Shown here: one piece after another, positions 20,394-29,199 of the stretch
Position numbering within the stretch: position 1 is the first letter of the stretch
How the letters are laid out: each line of letters opens with the position of its first letter
From: Urmitella timonensis
GTDB taxonomy: Bacteria > Actinomycetota > Actinomycetes > Actinomycetales > Actinomycetaceae
Assembly (NCBI GenBank): GCA_900120415.1
Contig: FQLW01000006.1
Location: 1,116,001 to 1,180,000 of the forward strand
Length of the DNA: 64,000 nt
Direction of reading: 5' to 3'
Position numbers and translations under genes: made by a program
Notes under the pieces: generated by a model
Told to the model about the DNA's origin: nothing
Databases searched by the model: none
What the model saw: only the letters and a program-made list of their open reading frames with translations

Positions 20394-21383
20394 ATGAGTA
20401 TTTTAGTTACGGGAGGTGCCGGCTATATTGGCGCCCATGTGGTTCGTCTCTTACAGCAACGCGGAGAAAAGGTAGTAGTCGTTGATGACCTTTCCTACGG
20501 TAGTCCTACCCGGATTGGGGACGCGAAACTGGTACAACTTGATGTTGCCAGCTCCGGGGCTCGTAAGGTTTTATTCCAAACTCTCATTGACGAGGACGTC
20601 ACGGCAGTTATCCATTTTGCTGCGCGTAAACAGGTGGGGGAATCGGTAGAAAAACCCATGTGGTACTACCAGCAGAACGTTGGGGGACTGGTCAATATGA
20701 TGTCCGCTATGCGTGATGCCGGGGTTCGGCAAATGATTTTCTCGTCCTCAGCGGCAGTCTATGGGCAGCCAGATGTGCCAGTGGTGCCGGAAGAACTTGC
20801 CGGTAAACCCATTAACCCCTATGGGGAAACCAAATTGATAGGGGAATGGATGATGGCGGATTGTGAACGCGCCTGGGGGCTGCGTTGGATTGGTTTGCGT
20901 TACTTTAATGTTGCTGGATCTGGCTGGGACGATTTGGGCGATCCTGCCCGTCTAAACCTAATCCCGATGGTGCTTGAGCGCCTGGCAAAGGGCAAACACC
21001 CTGCTATCTTTGGTAGTGATTATGACACTCCTGATGGTACTTGCGTGCGCGACTACATCCACGTAAAAGACCTGGCTGAAGCACATTTACATGCTCTTGA
21101 TTATGTCGCTTCCGGTCAAGAGATGGAACACCATACTTTCAATGTGGGTACTGGGCAAGGTACTTCCGTAAAAGAAATTGTAGAGGGATTGCGACAGGTT
21201 ACCGGGATTGATTTCCAAGCCGCTGAGCAGCCTCGCCGCGCCGGGGATCCTGCTCAGCTAATCGGGGACACTACCCGTATTCGCGTTGACTTGGATTGGA
21301 AAGCAGAATACGGAGTCAAGGAGATTCTTGAATCTGCCTGGAGTGCTTGGCAGGCAGGCCCAGATAAAATTGAAGGACTATAA
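20394..21383 (+). CDS. galE: UDP-glucose 4-epimerase
   Basis: A 329-residue extended short-chain dehydrogenase that interconverts UDP-glucose and UDP-galactose. NAD-binding GGAGYIGAHVVRLL, the catalytic SSSAAVYG serine/threonine segment, YGETK (Tyr-x-x-x-Lys) and RYFNVAGSGWDDLGD. TAGTCT (20382-20387) lies exactly 6 nt before the ATG, a leaderless arrangement. Divergent from the RCC1 gene. Supplies galactosyl donors for envelope glycans and may process galactose from the nearby GH2 locus. Confidence 0.95.
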   Translation: MSILVTGGAGYIGAHVVRLLQQRGEKVVVVDDLSYGSPTRIGDAKLVQLDVASSGARKVLFQTLIDEDVTAVIHFAARKQVGESVEKPMWYYQQNVGGLVNMMSAMRDAGVRQMIFSSSAAVYGQPDVPVVPEELAGKPINPYGETKLIGEWMMADCERAWGLRWIGLRYFNVAGSGWDDLGDPARLNLIPMVLERLAKGKHPAIFGSDYDTPDGTCVRDYIHVKDLAEAHLHALDYVASGQEMEHHTFNVGTGQGTSVKEIVEGLRQVTGIDFQAAEQPRRAGDPAQLIGDTTRIRVDLDWKAEYGVKEILESAWSAWQAGPDKIEGL

Positions 21384-21410
21384 ACAGCAAATATAGTCGC
21401 GTTCTCTATC

Positions 21411-21463
21411 TTTTCCGGGGTTGATAGGAATACTTTCTATCAACCCCGGAAAAATTTTTTTTT
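21411..21463 (+). terminator. Rho-independent terminator of galE
   Basis: A 17-bp stem (21411-21427 with 21437-21453; core CCGGGGTTGATAG) with a 9-nt loop, followed by a run of nine T residues (21455-21463). Confidence 0.95.
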
Positions 21464-21520
21464 CTTCTACGCTTGTAGTGTTTGAAGATACCAATGATTT
21501 GGGATTCTAAGGTACTGCAG

Positions 21521-21562
21521 ATTTGGGGCTAATGTCAGAATGGGTATTAGCCCCAAATTTTC
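21521..21562. terminator. Second hairpin terminator downstream of galE
   Basis: A 13-bp perfect stem ATTTGGGGCTAAT (21521-21533) with its complement at 21546-21558, followed by TTTCT. It insulates the sugar island from galE. The rest of the 505-nt gap between galE and the next gene holds the promoter region described separately and no gene I can support. Confidence 0.75.
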
Positions 21563-21703
21563 TAAATCTCGACTACTTAAACGATCTCTTTGGTGTTTTC
21601 AGTGATGATAACAGGTAGGAAATCTTCTATATCTTAAAGCCTAAGGATTTCCGGTAGAGATTTCGCGCCGTCACGATTAGCTTCCGATTGTCTCAGAATC
21701 AAG

Positions 21704-21774
21704 AATTATCTTCTATCTAGTTGTATGAAAAGCAAACTATCGTATTAAATCTGTGTGTTTTAAGAAAGATAATT
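21704..21774 (+). promoter_or_regulatory. Candidate promoter and operator of the sugar operon
   Basis: An inverted repeat, AATTATCTT (21704-21712) and AAGATAATT (21766-21774), has half-sites about 60 nt apart. The right half overlaps a good -10, GATAAT (21768-21773), with a weak -35 TTAAAT (21745-21750) 17 nt upstream. The layout suits a repressor binding both halves, plausibly the ArsR-type protein at the end of the operon. Confidence 0.4.
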
Positions 21775-21888
21775 GCAAAAAATCGCACCTAATATGGCTC
21801 GAAACTGAGTTATTTCTTAGCAGATTGATGCGAAAATGACGGTGAATGCGACGTGGCATTGGAAAAACCTAATCACTAAGGAGTGATG

Positions 21889-23136
21889 ATGAAAAAGATA
21901 GCGAAACTTGCAACAGTTTGTGCACTAGCTCTAACCGTAGGCGGGTTAAGTGGATGTAGCAGTGGGGGTAGTACCTCAAAAGGCAATGATTCAGAGATAC
22001 TTGTATGGAGTCAGGTTACTGGCCCCGATGCGAAGGCGGCAAAAACTACTTTCGACGCTTATAACAAGACTAATCCGCGCGTAAAAGTAAAGATGCTAAC
22101 GATGAAGAAAGACACCTTTAACGCGAAGCTAGCTACTACCGCTCGTAGCGGAAAGGATGTTCCTGATATAGCTTGGGTGGCTTCCGAGGAAGTTCCTTCC
22201 TGGCAGAGTCAGGGTATTTTGGAAACTTGGGATGAGCTCATTAAAGGTACAAAACTAAGAAATGATGCTTACTTGCCTGCCGCCTGGAAAGCAGGTCAGG
22301 TTGAGAACTCCCAATATGGCATTCCGGGAACCATGGGAACCTGGGTTATGTATTACAACAAGGATTTAGTTAAAAAATATGTACCAGGGGCAATGGATGA
22401 CGGTATTGCCACTTTTGAAGAAATTGAAAAAGCTGGTGCTGCCGCAAAAGCGGATGGTATTTATTCATACTCTAACTCCTGGCCATTCCAAAACTACGAC
22501 AATCTTTATCTCCAAATGGGCGGTAAATGGACAGATGGTAGCGGCAGCATCTCGGTTGATAACCAGACTTCCACCAAAGTTTTTGAGGAGCTAAAAAAGC
22601 TTAATGAAGTGGGTTATATGGTTCCAAACGGTAAAGAAGCAATCAAGCTATTCATGAACGGTAAGCTGATTTTTATGCCAGAGGGTACATGGCAACTCTC
22701 CACAGTTAAAGATGCTAGCTTCGATTGGGGAGAAACAACCGTTCCCCAGTGGAATCCAGAGAACCTGGTTCAATGTTCAGGCGCTGACCAATACGTGATC
22801 GTTAAAAATAAAAATGGACGATCAGAACAGAAACAAAAGGGCATGGTCGCTTTTATGGAATGGTTGCAGTCTAACCAACTAGAAATGCTTAAGTCAGGGG
22901 CCAATCCCTCGGCCAAAGCCATGTTAGATAATCCGGAATATGCAAGTATGCCGCAATCTTTCTTGCTAAAACAGGAGAAAATTGCCAAAGCTGTGCAGGT
23001 AATCAATACTCCTGGACTCAGCTACGTAAACACCGAGATTGATGCGAGAGCATGGGACATGATTACCGGTAAAGCCGAGATTAAACAAACAATGCAGCAA
23101 ATACAGAAAATTGCTGAGCAAAAGATGAAGAAATGA
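21889..23136 (+). CDS. Sugar ABC transporter substrate-binding lipoprotein (family 1)
   Basis: About 415 residues. AAGGAG at 21878-21883 favours the ATG at 21889 over in-frame GTG 21883 and ATG 21886. A lipoprotein signal peptide ends at the lipobox LSGC. The mature domain is a family 1 solute-binding protein (SEILVWSQVTGPDAKAAKTTFDAY near the start, VPDIAWVASEEVPSWQ, GIPGTMGTWVMYYNKDL). It delivers an oligosaccharide or glycoside to the two permeases downstream. Base composition is clearly more AT-rich than the flanking core genes. Confidence 0.92.
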   Translation: MKKIAKLATVCALALTVGGLSGCSSGGSTSKGNDSEILVWSQVTGPDAKAAKTTFDAYNKTNPRVKVKMLTMKKDTFNAKLATTARSGKDVPDIAWVASEEVPSWQSQGILETWDELIKGTKLRNDAYLPAAWKAGQVENSQYGIPGTMGTWVMYYNKDLVKKYVPGAMDDGIATFEEIEKAGAAAKADGIYSYSNSWPFQNYDNLYLQMGGKWTDGSGSISVDNQTSTKVFEELKKLNEVGYMVPNGKEAIKLFMNGKLIFMPEGTWQLSTVKDASFDWGETTVPQWNPENLVQCSGADQYVIVKNKNGRSEQKQKGMVAFMEWLQSNQLEMLKSGANPSAKAMLDNPEYASMPQSFLLKQEKIAKAVQVINTPGLSYVNTEIDARAWDMITGKAEIKQTMQQIQKIAEQKMKK

Positions 23137-23146
23137 CGCTTATACC

Positions 23147-23187
23147 TGTTTGTCGGGTGGACTTCAAGTAAGCTCACCCGACAAACA
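23147..23187 (+). other. Intercistronic hairpin between binding-protein and permease genes
   Basis: A perfect 13-bp stem TGTTTGTCGGGTG (23147-23159) with its complement at 23175-23187, loop 15 nt, no T tract. Placed as in many sugar ABC operons, where it protects the 3' end of the binding-protein message and lowers permease expression. Confidence 0.75.
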
Positions 23188-23226
23188 AGCAATAAAACAG
23201 GTCAATAGATAAATAGGTTTATATTT

Positions 23227-24129
23227 ATGAAATCCGAACTAAGCAGGTGTAAGAGCAATATGCTTAATGGACTATGGGCGGCTCTGTTCGTAGGACCACA
23301 TAGCATTTTATTTATATTATTCTTTTTGATTCCGGTCCTATATGGAATCTACGCGTCATTTACTGACTGGTCTCTGTTTGATAATCCCAGCTGGGCGGGA
23401 ATTGCTAACTATAAAGAGCTCCTATTCGATAGTAATTCTATATTTCACGAACAACTGGTTAAGGGGCTATCCGCTACGCTAGTTTTCGTTATATTTACAG
23501 TGCCGCTTTGCATAGTAGTTCCTCTGATACTTGCGTTTATGCTGCAAACACAAAAAAGATTAAAAAAGATTTTTCAAGCAGTTTTCTATATTCCCTCCAT
23601 GTTTGCAGTATCAGCTGTCATGCTAATTTTTGCATTCTTGTTAAGTCGTTCTTATGGCCCGCTCTCCCAATGGTTTGGTGTTGATGTTAATGTTACTCAA
23701 ACACAGCCTTACGCTTGGATTGTATTGATATTAGTTACTGTATGGTGGTGTATAGGGCAAAACCTGATAATTTACATTGCTGCTCTAGGTGGAGTGTCGC
23801 AAGAACAAATTGATGCGGCTAGAATTGATGGAGCATCAAATCTACGTATACTTCGCCAAATTCAACTTCCCAGTATCCAGCTACCAATGCTTTTCACAGT
23901 TATCACGACCACCGTTCTGCAGTTTAATGTATACGGTCAACCTCTAATGCTGACAAATGGTGGTCCGAATGAATCCACGAAGGTTCTACTTATGAGCATT
24001 CAACAGAATGCGTTTGGATCCGGAGTGCCGGTTGCAGGAATGGCATCAGCGATGGCAACGATATTAGGTCTAGTTATTATCCTGGTTTCCGCAGTCGAGC
24101 TCATCATTTTAAGACTCTGTCAAAAGTAG
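23227..24129 (+). CDS. Sugar ABC transporter permease, MalF type
   Basis: A 300-residue inner-membrane permease with about six helices. The cytoplasmic EAA-type loop is QIDAARIDGASNLRILRQIQLP, which contacts the ATPase. The opening GPHSILFILFFLIPVLYGIYASFTDWSLFD is typical of the MalF/UgpA group. No Shine-Dalgarno; TAGGTT (23214-23219) lies 7 nt before the ATG. No ATPase gene is in the operon, so a shared MsmK-type ATPase elsewhere is presumed. Confidence 0.92.
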   Translation: MKSELSRCKSNMLNGLWAALFVGPHSILFILFFLIPVLYGIYASFTDWSLFDNPSWAGIANYKELLFDSNSIFHEQLVKGLSATLVFVIFTVPLCIVVPLILAFMLQTQKRLKKIFQAVFYIPSMFAVSAVMLIFAFLLSRSYGPLSQWFGVDVNVTQTQPYAWIVLILVTVWWCIGQNLIIYIAALGGVSQEQIDAARIDGASNLRILRQIQLPSIQLPMLFTVITTTVLQFNVYGQPLMLTNGGPNESTKVLLMSIQQNAFGSGVPVAGMASAMATILGLVIILVSAVELIILRLCQK

Positions 24130-24136
24130 GTAAATC

Positions 24137-24970
24137 ATGAAGTTTAAAACCGTTGAAAAACTCTTCGCGGGAGTTGTGCTTCTAGCTCTTTCTGTCCTAT
24201 GGATTATTCCTGTAGTTTGGGCATTTTTTACTTCATTTAAATCAAAAAATGAAATTATTTCTAGTGGTTTTAGTCTGATTCCAAATAAATTTACTCTTGC
24301 TAACTATATCGAGCTACTAGGTTCCAATGAGCAGACTCCTGTATTAACTTGGTTCGTCAATTCATTAATAATCTCAGTGGGTCAAACTCTCTTGGTATTA
24401 ATAGTAGTTTCGTTGGCTGCTTACGGTTATACTCGAGTTAATTTTAAAGGTAGGGATGTACTTTTCTTATTCTTGCTATCGACTATGATGTTTCCGTCCG
24501 TCCTTAGCTTAATTCCCAATTATAAAATTGTAGACACTTTAGGACTGTTGAATTCTCCTCTGGCCGTGATATTGCCAGGTGCAGCAGGCGTATATAACGT
24601 TTTTCTTGTTCACCAGTTTGCCAAAGCGATACCTGATGAGCTCGATGAGGCCGCTAGGATAGATGGAGCAAATCATCTGCAAGTTTATTGGCATGTAATC
24701 ATGCCGCTATTAAAACCTGCGCTAACAGTAGTGGCATTATTTACTTTTACGGCAGCTTGGAATGACTTTTTATGGCCATCAATCGTGCTTACTGATGTAG
24801 AGAGTATGGCTATAACCCCTGGGTTACAGCTATTGCAAGGACAATATGAGACCTATCCGGGAATCTCTACTGCTGGAGCATTGGTAGCCCTGCTACCAAT
24901 GCTAGGCATATTCATTTTTGCTCAGAAATATTTTATGGAAGCGCTGCATATGACTAGCGGCATTAAATAA
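24137..24970 (+). CDS. Sugar ABC transporter permease, MalG type
   Basis: A 277-residue partner permease, 7 nt after the first. EAA-type loop DELDEAARIDGANHLQVYWHV and the conserved AWNDFLWPSIVL. Six helices predicted. Together with the preceding permease it forms the channel of a carbohydrate importer. Confidence 0.93.
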   Translation: MKFKTVEKLFAGVVLLALSVLWIIPVVWAFFTSFKSKNEIISSGFSLIPNKFTLANYIELLGSNEQTPVLTWFVNSLIISVGQTLLVLIVVSLAAYGYTRVNFKGRDVLFLFLLSTMMFPSVLSLIPNYKIVDTLGLLNSPLAVILPGAAGVYNVFLVHQFAKAIPDELDEAARIDGANHLQVYWHVIMPLLKPALTVVALFTFTAAWNDFLWPSIVLTDVESMAITPGLQLLQGQYETYPGISTAGALVALLPMLGIFIFAQKYFMEALHMTSGIK

Positions 24971-24984
24971 ATAGGAGAAATCCC

Positions 24985-26790
24985 TTGAACTACTTACGCA
25001 ATGAATACCCTCGTCCGCAATTTGAAAGAGAAAACTGGATAAACCTAAATGGTGTTTGGAACTTCTGCTTTGATGACGAAGATAAAGGATTGCAGCAACG
25101 CTGGTATCTTTCAAACCAGCCTTTTGATAGGAAAATAAATGTACCTTTTGTGTATGAGAGTGAACTAAGCGGTATTAACTGTCAAGATCGACATGACATT
25201 ATCTGGTATAAACGGGAATTTGAGCTTCCCGAGTTATCTCCGCAAGAGAATTTGATTCTTCATTTTGGAGCAGTTGACTATCAAGCAAAGGTGTTTCTTA
25301 ACGGACAACTAGTTAAGGAACATACTGGAGGTGAAACCCCATTTTCAGTCAATATCACTCCGTTCCTTAAGGAAGAGACCTCTCAAAGTCTCTGTCTACG
25401 AGTCTATGATCCGCTGGAAAATCAGGAGATACCAAGGGGAAAGCAGTTTTGGGAGTCCTGTTCTAAGGGAATTTGGTACACCCGCAGCAGTGGGATTTGG
25501 CAAACGGTATGGATGGAAGTGGTAGAACATCAACATATCGAATCCCTAGGGATGAAACCTGATGTGGATAAGGGCTCTGTCGAGCTTTCTATTGGGTTAA
25601 AAAACCAGAATAAAAATAACTGGATAGATTTAAGAATCTATTACCGCGACCTATTGGTGACAGAAACTCGCACCAGGTGTATCGAAAATAGGCTAAAGAT
25701 AACCGTTGATATTGTGCAGTCTGATATTTTCAAGACAGGATTCCACGGTCCTGAGGAGTACATTTGGAGTCCGGAATATCCTAATCTGTTTTCGGTCGAA
25801 CTAACCCTGATAGATTCTGATTCACAACGTGAACGAGATTTTATAAAAAGCTATTTTGGAATGCGTAAAATTCATTCTGAAAATGGAATCATATATTTGA
25901 ACAATAAACCTTACTATCAAAAACTTATCCTTGACCAGGGATATTGGCCTAAGAGTTTACTGACTGCGCCTAGCGACGCAGACTATCGACAGGATATTAC
26001 TCTCGCCAAACAGATGGGATTTAACGGATGTCGCAAACATCAAAAACTAGAAGATCCTCGGTTTCTTTATTGGGCGGACAAGCTGGGGTATCTGGTATGG
26101 GAAGAATGCTCTTCTACCCCCCTGTTTACCACACAATCACAAATTGCTATCCTTGATTCTTGGAAAGAAACGTACCTGCGAGACCGCAATCATCCGTGTA
26201 TCGTTGCGTGGGTTCCGTTAAATGAAAGCTGGGGAGTGCCGAATATTCATGCTGACGAGAGTCAGCAGCATTGGGCTCAGAGTTTGTACCATTTTTTACA
26301 CTCGCTCGACAACACTCGTTTAGTTAGTTCTAATGATGGATGGGATCAGACCATCACTGATATCTGCGCAATTCACAATTATCGATTTGGTAGAAGCGTA
26401 GTCGATTCCGAATTTACGGATTTTCGCGAGAATCTAGAATCGAAAGAAACGCTGGTTTCACAGTTAATCAGTGGACGTCCAGTGTATGCTAATGGATTCG
26501 ACTACAAAGGGGAGCCCATTCTTATCACGGAATGTGGTGGTATCGGATTTGCCACTGATCAGGCTTCGGATTGGAGTTACCTCAATGTATCTTCCGACTC
26601 AGATTTCCTATCGGCTTATCGTAGACTTATCTCGGCTCTTTATTCCTCCAAGGATGTTCAGGGATTTTGCTACACCCAGCTAACAGATGTCGAGCAAGAA
26701 GTAAATGGGTTACTAACCTATGACCGTAAGCCCAAATTTGATTTGGAGAAACTACGCGAGATTAACGCAAATAACAAGCTGTACAGTTAA
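24985..26790 (+). CDS. Glycoside hydrolase family 2 (beta-galactosidase/beta-glucuronidase type)
   Basis: A 601-residue cytoplasmic GH2 enzyme (no signal peptide). TTG start at 24985 is supported by AGGAGAAA 5-7 nt upstream and by homology beginning at once (RNEYPRPQFERENWINLNGVW). Domains: sugar-binding beta-sandwich (about 1-175), immunoglobulin-like (about 175-295), TIM barrel. Acid/base Glu414 in PLNES, nucleophile Glu516 in ITECGG. Acid/base context is NES rather than the common NEP. Presumably cleaves the imported glycoside; the exact sugar cannot be told. Confidence 0.88.
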   Translation: MNYLRNEYPRPQFERENWINLNGVWNFCFDDEDKGLQQRWYLSNQPFDRKINVPFVYESELSGINCQDRHDIIWYKREFELPELSPQENLILHFGAVDYQAKVFLNGQLVKEHTGGETPFSVNITPFLKEETSQSLCLRVYDPLENQEIPRGKQFWESCSKGIWYTRSSGIWQTVWMEVVEHQHIESLGMKPDVDKGSVELSIGLKNQNKNNWIDLRIYYRDLLVTETRTRCIENRLKITVDIVQSDIFKTGFHGPEEYIWSPEYPNLFSVELTLIDSDSQRERDFIKSYFGMRKIHSENGIIYLNNKPYYQKLILDQGYWPKSLLTAPSDADYRQDITLAKQMGFNGCRKHQKLEDPRFLYWADKLGYLVWEECSSTPLFTTQSQIAILDSWKETYLRDRNHPCIVAWVPLNESWGVPNIHADESQQHWAQSLYHFLHSLDNTRLVSSNDGWDQTITDICAIHNYRFGRSVVDSEFTDFRENLESKETLVSQLISGRPVYANGFDYKGEPILITECGGIGFATDQASDWSYLNVSSDSDFLSAYRRLISALYSSKDVQGFCYTQLTDVEQEVNGLLTYDRKPKFDLEKLREINANNKLYS

Positions 26791-26839
26791 AATCTCTAGA
26801 GTTAATAATCAGTCGCATAGAGCCTGGAGAGCGTCGGAT

Positions 26840-27772
26840 ATGGAACTTCGTTTGGACGATGAATCTCTGGTGGTCTACCGGGCTCTAGCTTCTGATTCAC
26901 GCTTGAGCATCCTGAAAAAGTTATCTCAGGAGCCGGCAACTGCCAGTGAGTTAGCGAAAAGTCTGCATCTTAGTAAAACAACTCTATCTAGACATCTAAG
27001 CCAATTACGGCAAGCAGGATTGGTTCAAGTAAAAGATGATACCAACAATAGGGATCGGCGACGAAAGCTAGTTTACTTGACTGTGGATTCCGCTGAAATA
27101 GTTTTTCCTTCAAAAATATATCTACCGTTCGAACGGGTTACCCAGAAGACTCCAGTTGGGTACTATTCAGATTTCCAAGTTGAACCAACCTGTGGTCTAG
27201 CCAGTCGAAATGATGTCATAGGAGTGATTGATGATCCTCGTAGCTTCACCTATAACGAGCGAATAAGAGCTGAACTGCTTTGGTTTTCATCTGGGTTTGT
27301 ATTGTACCGTCTACAAAACCCTTTAGAGCCAAGTCACCGGCCGGAAATGCTTGATATTTCAATCGAGATATGTAGCGAATACCCTGGCTCTAATAATGAG
27401 TGGAAAAGTGACATCTTGTTTATAATCAACGACGTAGAAGTGGGAACATGGACCGCGCCTGGTAATTTCTCCGACGTCCGCGGGGTATTGACACCCTCTT
27501 GGTGGAAATCAAACTTAAGCCAATACGGAACCCTAATCCATCTAAGAATCAATTACGAAGACAGCTCAGTAAATGGTAAGAAAATATCTGCCTGCACTCT
27601 AAACGATTTGCGTTTACACTCATCCCCGTTTTTATCTATAAAAATAGCTAGTAAACCTAGCTCTCCTAACCAAGGGGGAGTAACTATTTTTGGTAAGCAT
27701 TTCGGCAATCACGCTCAGGATATCGTAACTACCTTGTATTATTCGAAACCTAAAGATGCAAAAAACCAATAG
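26840..27772 (+). CDS. ArsR-family regulator with a large C-terminal domain
   Basis: A 310-residue protein; ATG at 26840 is chosen because the ArsR-like fold begins here (LVVYRALASDSRLSILKKLS); a longer in-frame start would overlap the GH2 gene. Winged helix-turn-helix at residues about 15-75 (ASELAKSLHLSKTTLSRHLSQLRQAGLV). Unlike the usual 100-residue ArsR proteins there are about 230 further residues, apparently beta-rich (DISIEICSEYPGSNNEW, DVEVGTWTAPGNFSDVRG), with no metal-binding cysteine motif. This may sense a sugar. It ends 2 nt before the stop of the convergent LCP gene. Confidence 0.75.
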   Translation: MELRLDDESLVVYRALASDSRLSILKKLSQEPATASELAKSLHLSKTTLSRHLSQLRQAGLVQVKDDTNNRDRRRKLVYLTVDSAEIVFPSKIYLPFERVTQKTPVGYYSDFQVEPTCGLASRNDVIGVIDDPRSFTYNERIRAELLWFSSGFVLYRLQNPLEPSHRPEMLDISIEICSEYPGSNNEWKSDILFIINDVEVGTWTAPGNFSDVRGVLTPSWWKSNLSQYGTLIHLRINYEDSSVNGKKISACTLNDLRLHSSPFLSIKIASKPSSPNQGGVTIFGKHFGNHAQDIVTTLYYSKPKDAKNQ

Positions 27773-27774
27773 CG

Positions 27775-29163
27775 CTATTTGAACTGGTGATATTGATTAG
27801 GCTGTAAAGTACCCTGTTGGAAGGATTTCCAAAAAGATGGGGATTTATTGGGGTCGAGCTGTACCATCGCCCCATGTCCTCCCTTGTAATAAGCCAATTT
27901 GGAAATCGGGGGAGCTCCGGTCAAGTTATTACTTGTCGCACTGCGATACGTGAGCATTAGCTTCCCCAATGCCCACAAACCGGAATCATTATCGGTAGTC
28001 AGGTTCTGAGCACCCACATTAGCCAGGTCGCGCTGCTTAAAGGGATTGACAAAAGTAGAAGTAGTAACAAGAGAACTTGACAGTTTAGAAAGCACCTGTC
28101 GCTGCCGTTCTGCCCTGCCAATATCACCCTTGGGGTCTTGATGTCGCATCCGGGAAAACGCAAGTGAGGTAGCGCCATCTGCTTGATGACACCCGCTTTT
28201 CCACTTTAAACCAGAATCATGATCATCAACGTCATAATCAAGGCATAACTCTACGCCTCCCACAGCATCTACCAGCTGAGTAACCGCTCCCATAGTGACC
28301 TCAAGATAGTGGTCAATTTTTACTCCGCTCAGCTCTTCCACCGTCTTTACCAGCAATTTTGGACCACCAAAAGCATAGGAGGCATTCAATTTATTTAGAC
28401 CGTGTCCGGGAATATTAACTGCGCTGTCGCGGGGGAGAGACACTACCTCGGCGGTAGAGTTCACCTTGCGCACCAGCATAATGGAATCAGTACGTGCGCC
28501 TTTCGTTGCATCACTAACGCCGCCATCAGCCCCGTTTGAACGTTTATCAGACCCGGCTATTAACCAGGTTTCGCCCTCGCCACTAGAACGATTCGAGAGG
28601 GCGTCTACCCGGTTTAACTGGGAATCCACTAGGTAGCAAAGGTAAAAAGGCCAGGTAATAACGAAAACTAGGAGCAACACGGCGACTGTTGCGATAATTC
28701 TTTTAGCTCCGATTCTAGAGCTCCTGGTTTTGCGTCTTTTCGGGCTGGGAATCGGTTCTAACTGACCGCGTTTTTCCGGAACCGAGCGGTTTTGTGGGAC
28801 CTCCGACAAGCTATTTTGGCTCATTATACGGGTGGGAACCGGAGTGTTTCTACCCGCAAAACGTGAGGTCGAAGCATTTTGGGTAGGTAATTTTGTCGCT
28901 GGTGGGAACGCGGGCGCAGCATTTTGGGAATCAGAATTTCTAAGACGCTTAGAAATAGCGGGACGCGAGACAGGTTTGAAAGAGGGAGGAAAAGAACGGT
29001 CATCTTGCCCGGTTTCATTTTTCGCTAAGGCAGCGGGATTGCCAGCTACCCCTGGACGGGGCCGGCGTTGTTGCGGGGAATAGGAGGGCGGAGAATCTGG
29101 CTGCGTGAGGCGGCGTGACCTTTTAGGCGGGGGAAAAGACTGTGGGGGATTATTCTGACTCAA
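27775..29163 (-). CDS. LytR-CpsA-Psr (LCP) family protein
   Basis: A 462-residue membrane phosphotransferase of the family that attaches polyprenyl-linked glycopolymers to peptidoglycan. A long Pro/Arg-rich cytoplasmic tail (about 1-150), one transmembrane helix (about 155-178), then the LCP domain: LIAGSDKRSNG, ARTDSIMLVRKVNSTAEVVSLPRDSAVNIPG, DVDDHDSGL and RMRHQDPKGDIGRAERQRQVL. TTG start at 29163 behind GGGAGAG. The unusual tail length suggests cytoplasmic regulation or partner binding. Confidence 0.92.
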   Translation of the reverse strand: MSQNNPPQSFPPPKRSRRLTQPDSPPSYSPQQRRPRPGVAGNPAALAKNETGQDDRSFPPSFKPVSRPAISKRLRNSDSQNAAPAFPPATKLPTQNASTSRFAGRNTPVPTRIMSQNSLSEVPQNRSVPEKRGQLEPIPSPKRRKTRSSRIGAKRIIATVAVLLLVFVITWPFYLCYLVDSQLNRVDALSNRSSGEGETWLIAGSDKRSNGADGGVSDATKGARTDSIMLVRKVNSTAEVVSLPRDSAVNIPGHGLNKLNASYAFGGPKLLVKTVEELSGVKIDHYLEVTMGAVTQLVDAVGGVELCLDYDVDDHDSGLKWKSGCHQADGATSLAFSRMRHQDPKGDIGRAERQRQVLSKLSSSLVTTSTFVNPFKQRDLANVGAQNLTTDNDSGLWALGKLMLTYRSATSNNLTGAPPISKLAYYKGGHGAMVQLDPNKSPSFWKSFQQGTLQPNQYHQFK

Positions 29164-29199
29164 GGTATTCTCTCCCTAATCGGTATCCAGATTTAATTA

